Source of the DNA: Terrilactibacillus tamarindi
Lineage (GTDB): Bacteria; Bacillota; Bacilli; Bacillales; Sporolactobacillaceae
Assembly (NCBI RefSeq): GCF_009718825.1
Contig: NZ_WNHB01000014.1
Span: forward strand, 34,797-98,796
DNA length: 64,000 nt
Direction of reading: 5' to 3'
Below, piece by piece: positions 28,351 through 37,279 of the stretch. The position numbers and the translations under genes were made by a program. Under the pieces are notes generated by a model that ran no database searches, was not told the DNA's origin, and saw nothing but the letters and a program-made list of their open reading frames with translations. Positions within the stretch are counted from its first letter, which is position 1. Every line of letters starts with the position of its first letter.

Positions 28351-29223
28351 TCAATAGCGGATCTCAGATAGAATATCATCACTATCCATCACTAGTTTAG
28401 CCCCCTGTTGAATTAATTTATTCGTTCCTCTTGCGTTCGGTTCTAATATTGAACCTGGAATGGCCAAAACCTCACGCCCCTGTTCTAACGCTTGATCTGC
28501 AGTTATTAAAGAGCCACTTCTCTCTTTTGCTTCGACAATGATCGTCGCTTTCGAAAGACCACTAATAATTCGGTTTCTTTCTGGAAATTGCCATTTTCTT
28601 GGATATCTAGAGGGAGGATATTCACTGATAACGACATGTTTTCTCGCTATTTCTTCAAATAAAGGTTGATTTTGAGAGGGGTATGGATGATAAAGACCCG
28701 ATCCGAGTACGGCTATTGTTTTGGATTTCAGTCCAATATGATGAGCAAGCGTATCAACTCCGATGGCGAGTCCACTAACAATCGTCCATTTTTCTTTAAC
28801 TAGAGGGAGTAAAACTTTTTCCATACATTTTTTTGCATAACTGCTTGGGTGTCTTGTCCCTACAACACTTAACAATTTATGATCATTTAAAAAAGAACGA
28901 GAACCTTTGACATATAAGACAATAGGAGGATCAAATATCTTTTTTAACAAGAATGGGTAATCATCATCTAGAATCGTAACAATTTGAATGTGATTGTTTT
29001 GGTATTCTTTCTCTATTTCATTCATTGATGGTCTTTCAAGTTCGATTTTAAATTGAGCAAAACGCTGATGACTTAACCTTAATATTGTCTTTATTTCGTG
29101 ATCAGACCAGGTGTCAATAGGTCCCAAATGGTCCCAATTGAACAGAATTTTACGTAGCATAAGGTTGGTAACAGACTGGCAATGGTGAAGATAAATTAAC
29201 CATGATCGTTTATTCAAAGACAT
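28351..29223 (-). CDS. dprA: DNA processing protein DprA
   Basis: Binds incoming single-stranded DNA and loads RecA during transformation. The Rossmann-like core carries VVGTRHPSSYAKKCMEKVL, VSGLAIGVDTLAHHIG, AVLGSGLYHPYPSQN and ERNRIISGLSKATIIVEAKE, all family signatures. About 290 aa are predicted with the ATG at 29223. A TTG at 29217 has better spacing from AAAGGA, and the frame stays open to an upstream codon at 29295, so the exact start is uncertain. Unlike B. subtilis, no sucC/sucD genes precede it. Confidence 0.93.
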   Translation of the reverse strand: MSLNKRSWLIYLHHCQSVTNLMLRKILFNWDHLGPIDTWSDHEIKTILRLSHQRFAQFKIELERPSMNEIEKEYQNNHIQIVTILDDDYPFLLKKIFDPPIVLYVKGSRSFLNDHKLLSVVGTRHPSSYAKKCMEKVLLPLVKEKWTIVSGLAIGVDTLAHHIGLKSKTIAVLGSGLYHPYPSQNQPLFEEIARKHVVISEYPPSRYPRKWQFPERNRIISGLSKATIIVEAKERSGSLITADQALEQGREVLAIPGSILEPNARGTNKLIQQGAKLVMDSDDILSEIRY

Positions 29224-29409
29224 CATCCTTTCATACATGATGCTTGCTCTTTGGGTTGAAATAAACAGGCTAATCCAAAGAGCAGGCTCATTCATGATAC
29301 TTAATTAATAAACTTGTTGGATCGTTTACATCGTGGACACGAAAAATTTCTTCTATTATATAGACATTTGACGTAAAGAAATGATCTCCCTTAAATAAAT
29401 GTGATCATT

Positions 29410-29703
29410 TTACGACTTTTTTTGATGTTGTACTTCTTGATCAAGGAGATCGATCATGCGGAAGATCTCTGAAACAGCCTCATATAACTCTGGAGGTATC
29501 ATGTCATTCATGTTAAGTTCTGATAATAAGGCTACTAGATTTTCATTCTCTTGGATGGGTATACCATGTTCCTTAGCAACTCGAATCATTTGGTCTGCGA
29601 CATGATTAGTCCCTTTTGCCGTCACAATGGGGCTATCTGTTTGATTTTTCTGATACCTAAGTGCAATCGCTTTTTTAGAATTTTCTCGATGACTATGTTC
29701 CAT
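29410..29703 (-). CDS. ylqH: FlhB C-terminal domain-like protein YlqH
   Basis: A soluble 97-residue protein resembling the cytoplasmic domain of FlhB/YscU without its membrane part. It shows KKAIALRYQKNQTDSPIVTA, then VADQMIRVAKEHGIPIQEN and a C-terminal IPPELYEAVSEIFRMIDLLD, which corresponds to the VPETFFKAVAEILAYVYQLK end of FlhB in this window. The NPTH cleavage motif is absent, with TDSP at the equivalent place. It lies two bases after ylqG. The function is not established. Confidence 0.88.
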   Translation of the reverse strand: MEHSHRENSKKAIALRYQKNQTDSPIVTAKGTNHVADQMIRVAKEHGIPIQENENLVALLSELNMNDMIPPELYEAVSEIFRMIDLLDQEVQHQKKS

Positions 29704-29705
29704 AT

Positions 29706-30941
29706 TTATACTTTCACATCCATTTTATAATCAGGTAGCGGAAGATGATGGTCAACTTTTTCTTTTAGATACGAATCAATATGTTTAATGGCCGTAAGTG
29801 AAACTAGCTGATAATTTAATTTTTGAAGTTGTTCTTTTAGTCCACTCTCGTATTGTTTAAGATGTTCCTTTATGAATGGAAAGTCATTTTGTACTTGAAT
29901 GGTCAATGATCGATGCTGGATTCGAATATGGACAAGTGTTTCTTTTAATGTCTTTAACTTTAATGAAAGAATGATGCGACAATCATCTGCATCTAATCCC
30001 TTCCCCTGTTTCTTCCCTTCCCAATAGATGTTGATCGTCTCAATTTGCCCATGACTAGGCCATGGAAGTTGAGTCACTAATTGCATAAGTGCTGGATCGG
30101 CTGAGATCAATTGGATTTGTTGTCCTGTGATAGTTTGTAGTAATTCGTTAGCTTGCCGTTTTATGGCACTCGGTGTATCATGATCACTGATTAATCTTAA
30201 AGCACCTTCTTTTAAAGAATCATTTAAGATCATCTTCTCCTTTGATAAGAAGTTCTGACAAAGGTCATGCTCATGATGTAATCCAAGTAATTTCAGTTGT
30301 TGGATGATGCTAACAGAGTCTGTATTATTTAAATGGATCATTTTATTAATGATATCTTTAAAATGTGCCATTGAAGGTGCTATGGATGAATCTTGGTCAA
30401 TTAAAGCTATGATATCTTTCACTGTTTCTAATCCAAGATGCCCTGATCCTAAAGGTTTAAGGGCTTGAAAGAAAGGTGCTTCAAGCGGGATTTTTCGATT
30501 AATCATAAACTGGATAGTTTTTAAGTCCTTTAGCGTTGGTTTTTTCGGGAGAAGGGAATACACTGTCTCAAGGAACGATTTAGATAGAGCATGTTGATTA
30601 AGAAAGAAGTGAATCATTCGCCTCATTTTTTGATCGTTTGGGAGATGAAAGGTCGAAAGGACATCAGAAACCATTTTTTGATTGGATTTTTCATGATTAA
30701 ATGAAGCTGACCCTCTTATAACATGTAAAATAAGAGGATCTTTATTTTGTTTCACTTGGAATAGATAGTCATTTCCGATCTTGATTTCGGTATCTACTTT
30801 AGCAACCATTCGTTTTTGACCAATATTAATGACAGCTCTTCGGTCAGGAAGAACTTCACTAATTTTACCTTTTAATATTTGCTCAGGTTGATATGTTCCA
30901 ATGATTTGGCTTTGATTCACCGCATATGGTTGTATATTCAT
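29706..30941 (-). CDS. ylqG: YlqG-like protein of unknown function, FliK-like C-terminus
   Basis: A 411-residue protein in the position of B. subtilis ylqG. The N-terminus has a small beta-rich section (ILKGKISEVLPDRRAVINIG and VAKVDTEIKIGNDYLFQVKQ). The middle is helical, and the C-terminal ~100 residues (RIILSLKLKTLKETLVHIRI ... LKQYESGLKEQLQKLNYQLV) have the alternating pattern of the Flg_hook domain of FliK. That resemblance is my reading by eye. It is shorter than the B. subtilis protein as I recall it. There is no signal peptide. Confidence 0.8.
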   Translation of the reverse strand: MNIQPYAVNQSQIIGTYQPEQILKGKISEVLPDRRAVINIGQKRMVAKVDTEIKIGNDYLFQVKQNKDPLILHVIRGSASFNHEKSNQKMVSDVLSTFHLPNDQKMRRMIHFFLNQHALSKSFLETVYSLLPKKPTLKDLKTIQFMINRKIPLEAPFFQALKPLGSGHLGLETVKDIIALIDQDSSIAPSMAHFKDIINKMIHLNNTDSVSIIQQLKLLGLHHEHDLCQNFLSKEKMILNDSLKEGALRLISDHDTPSAIKRQANELLQTITGQQIQLISADPALMQLVTQLPWPSHGQIETINIYWEGKKQGKGLDADDCRIILSLKLKTLKETLVHIRIQHRSLTIQVQNDFPFIKEHLKQYESGLKEQLQKLNYQLVSLTAIKHIDSYLKEKVDHHLPLPDYKMDVKV

Positions 30942-30952
30942 ACCCTCACCCT

Positions 30953-31717
30953 TTACTTTGATTGTAATGGTGCAAACGTTAATCGATGTTCAGGGCAGGG
31001 ACCGAGTTGTTTAATCGCTTCTAGATGCTCTTTCGTCCCATAACCCGCATGATGTGAAAATCCATATCCTGGATAGACTTCATCCATCTCTTCCATCATC
31101 TTATCTCGTGTAACTTTGGCGATAACCGAAGCTGCTGCAATCGAGATGCTCCGAGCATCTCCTTTAATCAATGATGTCTGAGGTATAGGCGTAGATAAGG
31201 TCATTGCATCAATCAGTAAATGCTCTGGAACTAGATCCAGATTATCTACAGCTTGTGACATGGCTTTTTTGGCTGCTTGATAAATATTTATTTGATCAAT
31301 TTCCTTTGCTGTAACGATGCCAACACCAATACTAACGGCTTCTTCTTTTATCCATTGAAAAAAATAGTCACGTTTAGACTTAGACAGTTGTTTAGAATCA
31401 TTTATTCCATATAACTGCGAGTTAGGCTTCAATATCACAGCTGCTGCAACAACAGGACCCGCTAGTGGCCCTCGTCCTGCCTCATCAATTCCTGAAATAT
31501 ACCGGATCCCTTGCTCATATTGTTTCCTCTCAAATTGAAGCATCTCTTCATATTTAAGCCGCATATGACGTTTTTTTTCTTGTATTCTATCCCATCGTTT
31601 TAATAGATTTTGGACACCTTTCCGAGGATCCTTCTCTAATCTATCTCGATCTTCTACTGAAAGCTCCTCCGTATCAAATAATGTCATTTCAAGTTTTTTT
31701 ATGGATAGTTGCTGCAA
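30953..31717 (-). CDS. rnhB: Ribonuclease HII
   Basis: Removes ribonucleotides from RNA/DNA hybrids. The catalytic DEDD-type residues sit in ISGIDEAGRGPLAGPVVAAA, GINDSKQLSKSKRD and HLLIDAMTL. The C-terminal SIAAASVIAKVTRD and YGFSHHAGYGTKEHL blocks are typical. A 70-residue N-terminal extension with DPRKGVQNLLKRW matches the Bacillus form and supports the TTG start at 31717 (254 aa). Confidence 0.96.
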   Translation of the reverse strand: MQQLSIKKLEMTLFDTEELSVEDRDRLEKDPRKGVQNLLKRWDRIQEKKRHMRLKYEEMLQFERKQYEQGIRYISGIDEAGRGPLAGPVVAAAVILKPNSQLYGINDSKQLSKSKRDYFFQWIKEEAVSIGVGIVTAKEIDQINIYQAAKKAMSQAVDNLDLVPEHLLIDAMTLSTPIPQTSLIKGDARSISIAAASVIAKVTRDKMMEEMDEVYPGYGFSHHAGYGTKEHLEAIKQLGPCPEHRLTFAPLQSK

Positions 31718-31927
31718 ATTAAATCACTCTTTCATATGTCTAATTAGCTGTCACTAGTCTTCTCACGATTCAATAATGAAGGGGCATGACGGTGTTTCCT
31801 ACGAGAATAATAGTCATTATAAATGTTTTATTTTATGTATCGGTTGATCCAACTAAATTTCCAGTCTTTTTATAAAAAATATGAATCTCGCTAGTTTCTA
31901 TTTTAGCAAAAACAAGACAACAAGTAA

Positions 31928-31953
31928 CCCCTCTGGATAAACACCCAGAGGGG
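31928..31953 (-). terminator. Probable terminator after rbgA
   Basis: A perfect nine-base-pair stem (CCCCTCTGG/CCAGAGGGG) with an eight-base loop lies 15 bases after the rbgA stop. The following minus-strand sequence is T-rich but interrupted, so termination may be partial. It separates rbgA from rnhB, which are closer in B. subtilis. Confidence 0.65.
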
Positions 31954-31968
31954 CAAGTCAATGTTTCG

Positions 31969-32838
31969 TTATTCGGGACGTTCTAACGTAATCTTTCCTA
32001 ATTTTTCACCGCGGAATTCTCGAATAATCAATTCAGCGGTACGATCATAATCAATATACCCACCACTCATCATACAACCCCGACGCTTACCAATGTCATC
32101 TATAACCGTTACAATATCATCAACAGTTGGCTCAACCTCGAACAGAGGTAAATCATGAAGGTCGTATCGTTTTCTTAACTCATGAGGATAATGTATAAGC
32201 AAGCACTTTAATAAAAATACGGATACATCCTGAAAATCAAGAAGATCATCTTTGATGGCCCCCGTCGCCGCCAATTTCAGTCCAACTGATTGATCTTCAA
32301 ATTTCGGCCACAGAATACCTGGCGTGTCCAATAATTCCATTGTTTTACCCACTTTAATCCATTGTTGTGCTGTTGTGATCCCTGGTCGGTTCCCAATTTT
32401 AGCGATTTTTTTATTCGCTAAGCGATTAATTAAGGTTGACTTCCCAACATTTGGAATACCTAAAATTAAGGCACGGTCACTTCTTGAATTAAATCCTTTA
32501 TTTTCAAGTTTTGCACGCTTATCCGCCGTCAGTCTATGAACGAGGTCTGGAATGCTTTTTGTTCCAGCTCCTGTTTGTGCATTAACTTTCAATACACTAT
32601 AACCTTGATCCTCGTATTTTTCAGCCCACGAAGTTGTTACCCGATCATCAGCCATATCTACTTTATTTAAGATAAGTATTCTTGGTTTACCTGATGAAAT
32701 CTCATCAACTAACGGGTTTCTCGATGATTCTGGGATACGTGCATCGACAAGTTCTATGACAACATCAATCAGTTTAATTTTCTCGATCATTTGTCGTTTG
32801 GCTTTAGCCATATGACCAGGATACCACTGAATAGACAT
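31969..32838 (-). CDS. rbgA: Ribosome biogenesis GTPase RbgA (YlqF)
   Basis: A circularly permuted GTPase needed for late 50S assembly. The motif order is permuted: G4 [10 protein letters not shown] (about residues 58-67) precedes G1 [10 protein letters not shown] (about 128-137) and G3 [12 protein letters not shown]. The N-terminal [15 protein letters not shown] and a C-terminal ANTAR-like helical region are present. The length is 289 aa. It is preceded by rplS with a terminator between them. Confidence 0.96.
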   Translation of the reverse strand: MSIQWYPGHMAKAKRQMIEKIKLIDVVIELVDARIPESSRNPLVDEISSGKPRILILNKVDMADDRVTTSWAEKYEDQGYSVLKVNAQTGAGTKSIPDLVHRLTADKRAKLENKGFNSRSDRALILGIPNVGKSTLINRLANKKIAKIGNRPGITTAQQWIKVGKTMELLDTPGILWPKFEDQSVGLKLAATGAIKDDLLDFQDVSVFLLKCLLIHYPHELRKRYDLHDLPLFEVEPTVDDIVTVIDDIGKRRGCMMSGGYIDYDRTAELIIREFRGEKLGKITLERPE

Positions 32839-33041
32839 AGGTTCACCCCTTTATAAAAATGACGTTATGTATCACTTATTATTAACACTTTTTTGATAAA
32901 CGATAAAGATGATTTACTCGTTTGATCGGGCCAGATTCATTTTGTGATCAGATCAAACCGGTAATTATCGTTTTGACAATGATAATTTTACCAGTGATAT
33001 CATTCCGAATAATTTTAGATATCTAAAAAACTCTTTTAGTG

Positions 33042-33073
33042 AAAAAAAGAGCTTGTCGAAACAAGCTCTTTTT
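33042..33073 (-). terminator. Intrinsic terminator after rplS
   Basis: The hairpin AGAGCTTGT-TTCG-ACAAGCTCT, with a stable UUCG-type tetraloop on the minus strand, is followed by TTTTTTTC. It lies nine bases after the rplS stop. Confidence 0.92.
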
Positions 33074-33081
33074 CAGATTGA

Positions 33082-33423
33082 TTATTTGCTTTTGATACGG
33101 GCTTTCTTACCACGAAGGTTACGTAGGTAATAAAGTTTCGCACGACGTACTTTACCTTGACGAACAACGTCGATTTTGTCAATTTTAGGTGAATGAACCG
33201 GGAATGTTCTTTCAACTCCAACTCCGTAAGAAATCTTACGAACTGTGAAAGTTTCACTGATTCCACCGCCATGACGCTTGATCACAACGCCTTCGAACAC
33301 TTGGATACGTTCGCGTGTACCTTCAACAACCTTAACGTGTACTTTCAAAGTATCACCAGGTCTGAAATCAGGTAAGTCCGTTCTCAATTGTTCTTTTGTA
33401 ATTTCATTTAAAAGTTCCTGCAT
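33082..33423 (-). CDS. rplS: Ribosomal protein L19
   Basis: 50S subunit protein at the interface with 30S. The 113 aa show [40 protein letters not shown] and [20 protein letters not shown], all diagnostic. It has its own promoter, an untranslated leader and a terminator, so it can be expressed apart from trmD upstream. Confidence 0.98.
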   Translation of the reverse strand: MQELLNEITKEQLRTDLPDFRPGDTLKVHVKVVEGTRERIQVFEGVVIKRHGGGISETFTVRKISYGVGVERTFPVHSPKIDKIDVVRQGKVRRAKLYYLRNLRGKKARIKSK

Positions 33424-33435
33424 AAATGCCCCTCC

Positions 33436-33477
33436 TTCCGTACAAATGCTCTTACAACCTTATCTATTGCAGCGGAA
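33436..33477 (-). ncRNA. L19 ribosomal leader (rplS 5' UTR)
   Basis: The rplS leader contains TTCCG (33477-33473) and CGGAA (33440-33436), which can pair and enclose about 32 bases including GCTGCAATAGATAAGG and GAGCATTTGTA; the closing arm runs into the AAGGAGGGG ribosome binding site. This matches my memory of the L19 leader found in Bacilli, thought to bind L19 and regulate its own translation. A covariance model search was not possible here. Confidence 0.72.
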
Positions 33478-33508
33478 CATCGTATTACTGGCATTTGCCA
33501 CAAAAGAT

Positions 33509-33537
33509 ATCATATCATAACCCTGCTGACAATGCAA
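33509..33537 (-). promoter_or_regulatory. Predicted SigA-type promoter of rplS
   Basis: TTGCAT (33537-33532), a 17-base spacer, then TATGAT (33514-33509) with an extended TG before it, on the minus strand. Transcription would start near 33502, leaving about 80 bases of leader before the rplS ATG. Confidence 0.78.
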
Positions 33538-33551
33538 GATATGACAAAATC

Positions 33552-34292
33552 TTATTTTTCTTCTTCTTTTCTAAATTTCTCAAGCCACGCTAATTCTTCC
33601 TCAGTAAACGTTCTTCCTTCAAGTAAGTCAGGGCGTCTATGAAAGGTTCGATATAAAGATTCTCTCCGCCGCCATCTATCAATAAGAGCATGATTTCCTG
33701 AAAGAAGCGTTTCAGGAACTTTCATGCCTCTAAAATCACTCGGCCGAGTATATTGTGGATGTTCTAATAATCCAGTTGAGAATGAATCGGTCACCGCTGA
33801 ATCATCATTACCGAGAACACCGGGCAATAAACGAACGATACTATCGATCATGACCATTGAGGCAAGTTCGCCACCTGTCAGAACAAAATCTCCAATTGAA
33901 AATTCATCTGTCACTAAAGCTTCGCGAATCCGTTCATCATACCCCTCATAATGCCCGCAAATAAAAATTAAATGATCCTCTTTTGCTAATTCTTCAGCAT
34001 GCTTTTGCTTAAACGTCTTACCTTGAGGCGTCATCAATATCACTCTTGGTTTTTCGGTTAAATCTTGGGTTATATGATCCATCGCATCAAAAATAGGTTG
34101 AGGCATAAGAACCATCCCAGCGCCTCCACCATAAGGATAGTCATCCACTTTATGATGTTTGTTCGTCGTATATTTTCTAAAATCAGTCACTTCGAAATCA
34201 ACAAGTCCTTTGTCTGATGCTTTTTTTAAGATGGATTGTTGAAATACACCACTGAACATCTCTGGAAATAAAGATAAAATATCAACTTTCAT
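33552..34292 (-). CDS. trmD: tRNA (guanine-37 N1)-methyltransferase TrmD
   Basis: A SPOUT-class methyltransferase that makes m1G37, which prevents frameshifting. Conserved blocks include [32 protein letters not shown] and [20 protein letters not shown], which form the knotted SAM site. The start is the ATG at 34292 (246 aa, [12 protein letters not shown]); a TTG two codons earlier is less likely. It overlaps rimM by 11 bases. Confidence 0.97.
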   Translation of the reverse strand: MKVDILSLFPEMFSGVFQQSILKKASDKGLVDFEVTDFRKYTTNKHHKVDDYPYGGGAGMVLMPQPIFDAMDHITQDLTEKPRVILMTPQGKTFKQKHAEELAKEDHLIFICGHYEGYDERIREALVTDEFSIGDFVLTGGELASMVMIDSIVRLLPGVLGNDDSAVTDSFSTGLLEHPQYTRPSDFRGMKVPETLLSGNHALIDRWRRRESLYRTFHRRPDLLEGRTFTEEELAWLEKFRKEEEK

Positions 34293-34806
34293 CGTCAATC
34301 AAACCCGGAAGCAAGTGGACAATAACCTGTTTATTTTCGATATTAACTTCTTTCACTACATCACCTATATAAGGAAGTAAAATATCCTTTCCTTTTGTTT
34401 TAACAACCCATACATCATTTGCACCTGGAGATAGAATTTCTTTAATCTCTCCGAGTACCGTCCCCTCTTCTGATACAACTGTACATCCAATAATTTCATG
34501 ATAATAAAAAGCATCTTCTTCTAAATCAGATAATTGTTCTGTTGAGATAAAGAGTTTGCATCCCTTTAAAGGTTCTACGTCATTAATCGTAGGATAACCC
34601 TGAAATGTAAGTAAATCGAATTGTTTGTGTCTTCGATAGCTTTGGACAAAGATCGGTTGATAACGTTTATTTTTTTCATTATGAATATACAATTTACTTC
34701 CCTCTGCGAAACGTTCATCGGTGAAATCTGACTCACTTATGACTCTGACTTCGCCTTTTATGCCATGAGTGTTCACGATTTTTCCAACGTAAAGCCAGTC
34801 TAACAT
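34282..34806 (-). CDS. rimM: Ribosome maturation factor RimM
   Basis: Assists 30S head assembly. The N-terminal [20 protein letters not shown] and the PRC-barrel half with [20 protein letters not shown] are characteristic. The length is 174 aa. AAAGGTGG precedes the ATG. In B. subtilis khpA and ylqD lie just upstream; here only a terminator separates it from rpsP. Confidence 0.96.
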   Translation of the reverse strand: MLDWLYVGKIVNTHGIKGEVRVISESDFTDERFAEGSKLYIHNEKNKRYQPIFVQSYRRHKQFDLLTFQGYPTINDVEPLKGCKLFISTEQLSDLEEDAFYYHEIIGCTVVSEEGTVLGEIKEILSPGANDVWVVKTKGKDILLPYIGDVVKEVNIENKQVIVHLLPGLIDDES

Positions 34807-34923
34807 ATGTATCCACCTTTCTTGAATAGGGTAGGTTCAAATAATAGTAGTCATGCCAATCGAACCTGATTTACCGATTTCCTTTACACGATTATTTAAC
34901 GTGATGATTTCCTACCGGTGTAA

Positions 34924-34957
34924 AAAAGAGGAAGGGTAAACGCACCCCTCCTCTTTT
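34924..34957 (-). terminator. Intrinsic terminator after rpsP
   Basis: The hairpin AAAAAGAGGAGGGGT/ACCCTTCCTCTTTTTT (one unpaired base) with a six-base loop is followed on the minus strand by T residues. It lies about 70 bases after the rpsP stop and upstream of rimM, and is symmetrical enough to act on either strand. Confidence 0.88.
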
Positions 34958-35029
34958 TATTAACGTATTAAGGCCTGAGGATTTTATTTCTTAGTATTCC
35001 TCTCTAACCTTCACATTATCTCTTTTACC

Positions 35030-35302
35030 TTATTTTTGATGTTTTGAAAGATGGAATTTCTCCATAATTCCTTCGTTTGAGAAAAGATTACGTACCGTAT
35101 CTGATGGTTGAGCACCTTTTGTTAACCAATCAAGTGCTTTTGCTTCATCAATGTTAACAGTAGCAGGATCTGCAACTGGATTGTAAGTCCCAATTTCTTC
35201 GATAAAGCGACCATCACGTGGTGAACGTGAGTCAGCTACAACCACACGATAGAAAGGACGTTTTTTTGCTCCGATACGTTTTAGACGAATTTTTACTGCC
35301 AT
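35030..35302 (-). CDS. rpsP: Ribosomal protein S16
   Basis: 30S protein of 90 aa: [20 protein letters not shown] followed by [19 protein letters not shown] is diagnostic. The ATG at 35302 follows TTGGAGTG by seven bases; the TTG five codons upstream is part of that ribosome binding site. It follows ffh, as in other Bacilli. Confidence 0.97.
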   Translation of the reverse strand: MAVKIRLKRIGAKKRPFYRVVVADSRSPRDGRFIEEIGTYNPVADPATVNIDEAKALDWLTKGAQPSDTVRNLFSNEGIMEKFHLSKHQK

Positions 35303-35373
35303 AATATAACACTCCAATTTTTTTTATTATTGTTTATGATCCTATTAATACTCTTTAATTCTTTAAGGCATGA

Positions 35374-36720
35374 TCACATAAATGGTAAGTTAAAAGGATT
35401 TTTACGCTTTTTCCCTTTGGTATTGCCCATAAATTGCTTCATCATTTTTTTCATGTCTTTAAATTGCTTTAAGAGACGGTTGACATCTTGGATGTTGGTT
35501 CCACTTCCAAGGGCAATACGTTTCTTTCTACTCGCTGAAATAATATCAGGATCAGATTTTTCAAGTGGCGTCATTGAACGAATGATGGCCTCAATTTGAC
35601 CAATCTTCTTATCATCAATCTTGGCATCTTTCAAACCTTTAAGCTTTCCGGCTCCTGGCATCATCGCGAGTAAATCTTCTAGAGGACCCATACTTCGAAC
35701 TTGACCAATTTGTTCTAAGAAGTCGTCGAACGTAAAACTCATGGTTCGAAGTTTCTTTTCCATTTCTTTTGCTTTCTCAGCGTCCACGTTAGTTTGTGCT
35801 TTTTCAATTAAAGATAGGACATCACCCATCCCTAAAATACGGGATGCCATTCGATCAGGATAAAAAGGTTCTAGTGCATCTAACTTTTCTCCCATACCAA
35901 CGAATTTGATTGATGTACCTGTAACTGCTTTTACAGATAAAGCCGCACCACCACGCGTGTCTCCATCAAGCTTTGTAAGAATTGCACCCGTAATATTGAG
36001 CCGTTCATTAAAGCTTTCTGCTACATTGACCGCATCTTGCCCTGTCATGGCATCTACAACAAGAAAGATTTCATTCGGATTTGTAACAGCTTTAATTTCT
36101 TCAAGTTCTCCCATTAATGTTTCATCAACATGGAGTCTACCTGCTGTATCAATAAAGACAATATCATGATGGTCTTCTTTTGCTTTCTTGATTGCTTCTT
36201 TTGCAATCGTGACAGGACTTTCCTTGTCTCCCATTGTAAAAACGGGCATACTTAGCTGTCCGCCGAGAGTTTGTAATTGCTTAATTGCTGCAGGTCTGTA
36301 TACATCTGCTGCAACAAGAAGTGGATTTTTATTGTGTGCTTTTCGAATATAGTTCGCTAGTTTTCCCGTTGTTGTGGTTTTACCAGCACCTTGAAGTCCT
36401 ACTAGCATAATAACGGTTGGTGGTTTAGGTGAGAATTGAATTTTGCTTTGTTCTCCACCCATCAACCCAGTCAATTCATCTTGAACAATTTTGATCACCT
36501 GTTGACCTGGCGTCAAACTCTTTAAGACTTCTTGTCCAATAGCCCGTTCTTTTACGCGATTAATAAAATCCTTTACAACTTTAAAGTTAACATCGGCTTC
36601 AAGTAAAGCAAGTCTCACTTCTCGCGTCATTTGCTTTACATCAGCCTCAGATACTTTTCCTTTGCCTCGAATTTTCTTAATTGTCTCTTGCAATCTGTCT
36701 GACAAACCTTCAAATGCCAT
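35374..36720 (-). CDS. ffh: Signal recognition particle GTPase Ffh
   Basis: SRP54 homologue that targets nascent membrane proteins. The N domain is followed by the G domain with LVGLQGAGKTTTTGKLANYI, DTAGRLHVDE and LTKLDGDTRGG. The C-terminal M domain is Met-rich (MKKMMKQFMGN) and contains the RNA-binding SASRKKRIALGSGTNIQDVN. The length is 448 aa. ylxM precedes it by 10 bases. Confidence 0.98.
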   Translation of the reverse strand: MAFEGLSDRLQETIKKIRGKGKVSEADVKQMTREVRLALLEADVNFKVVKDFINRVKERAIGQEVLKSLTPGQQVIKIVQDELTGLMGGEQSKIQFSPKPPTVIMLVGLQGAGKTTTTGKLANYIRKAHNKNPLLVAADVYRPAAIKQLQTLGGQLSMPVFTMGDKESPVTIAKEAIKKAKEDHHDIVFIDTAGRLHVDETLMGELEEIKAVTNPNEIFLVVDAMTGQDAVNVAESFNERLNITGAILTKLDGDTRGGAALSVKAVTGTSIKFVGMGEKLDALEPFYPDRMASRILGMGDVLSLIEKAQTNVDAEKAKEMEKKLRTMSFTFDDFLEQIGQVRSMGPLEDLLAMMPGAGKLKGLKDAKIDDKKIGQIEAIIRSMTPLEKSDPDIISASRKKRIALGSGTNIQDVNRLLKQFKDMKKMMKQFMGNTKGKKRKNPFNLPFM

Positions 36721-36730
36721 GCTGCGCCTC

Positions 36731-37066
36731 CTAATCTAGATTCTCAAGCTTATCCATAATATGATCGATGTTCTCAAGTCGACTTGAATCTTTATCGAGG
36801 AGACACGATCGAAGCTCGGAAAACAGCTTAAGCCTCGTTTGATACTTGCTTAATAGCCCTAATTTCGACTCAAACGACTCAAGCATGACGACGGCACGCT
36901 TTAAATTGTCATAAACAGCCTGCCTACTGACCTCAAATTCTTCTGCAATCTCCCCCAATGAAAAATCATTGAGATAGTAAAGGGTCATATATTGTTGCTG
37001 TTTGGGCGTGAGCAAAGTTTGATAAAAATCATACAAAGCGCTCACACGTAACGTTTTTTCAAGCAT
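36731..37066 (-). CDS. ylxM: SRP-associated helix-turn-helix protein YlxM
   Basis: A 111-aa sigma-factor-like HTH protein. The motif [20 protein letters not shown] (residues ~34-54) followed by [12 protein letters not shown] matches YlxM/UPF0122, which is encoded next to ffh and stimulates or binds SRP in streptococci. The gene has a near-consensus promoter and a hairpin at the 5' end of its transcript. Confidence 0.94.
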   Translation of the reverse strand: MLEKTLRVSALYDFYQTLLTPKQQQYMTLYYLNDFSLGEIAEEFEVSRQAVYDNLKRAVVMLESFESKLGLLSKYQTRLKLFSELRSCLLDKDSSRLENIDHIMDKLENLD

Positions 37067-37080
37067 ATAAAAAATCCCCT

Positions 37081-37102
37081 TGTAAAGTACAAAAGCTTTA
37101 CA
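37081..37102 (-). promoter_or_regulatory. Inverted repeat at the transcript start of ylxM-ffh
   Basis: TGTAAAG and CTTTACA, a perfect seven-base inverted repeat with an eight-base centre, run from the likely +1 to +22 of the ylxM transcript, directly before the AAGGGG ribosome binding site. It could be a 5' stabilising hairpin or a protein-binding site; no factor can be assigned. Confidence 0.5.
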
Positions 37103-37107
37103 GACTA

Positions 37108-37136
37108 ATATTATAAAATCTAGTCATGATTGTCAA
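37108..37136 (-). promoter_or_regulatory. Predicted SigA-type promoter of ylxM-ffh
   Basis: TTGACA (37136-37131), a 17-base spacer and TAATAT (37113-37108) on the minus strand. It lies between ftsY and ylxM, where the 213-base gap breaks the smc-ftsY transcript from ylxM-ffh-rpsP. Confidence 0.8.
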
Positions 37137-37279
37137 GTTTATTCCTTAATAATTGCCTTGCATTTTCTATTCTTAGTGAACCATTTTTATTAAATCTTCA
37201 TTATATTACTCTTAGAAATCAAATAAATCTAGTAAGTAAGAGACACCTAAAAATGATAAGGTTAGGGTTATGAAAAGTC

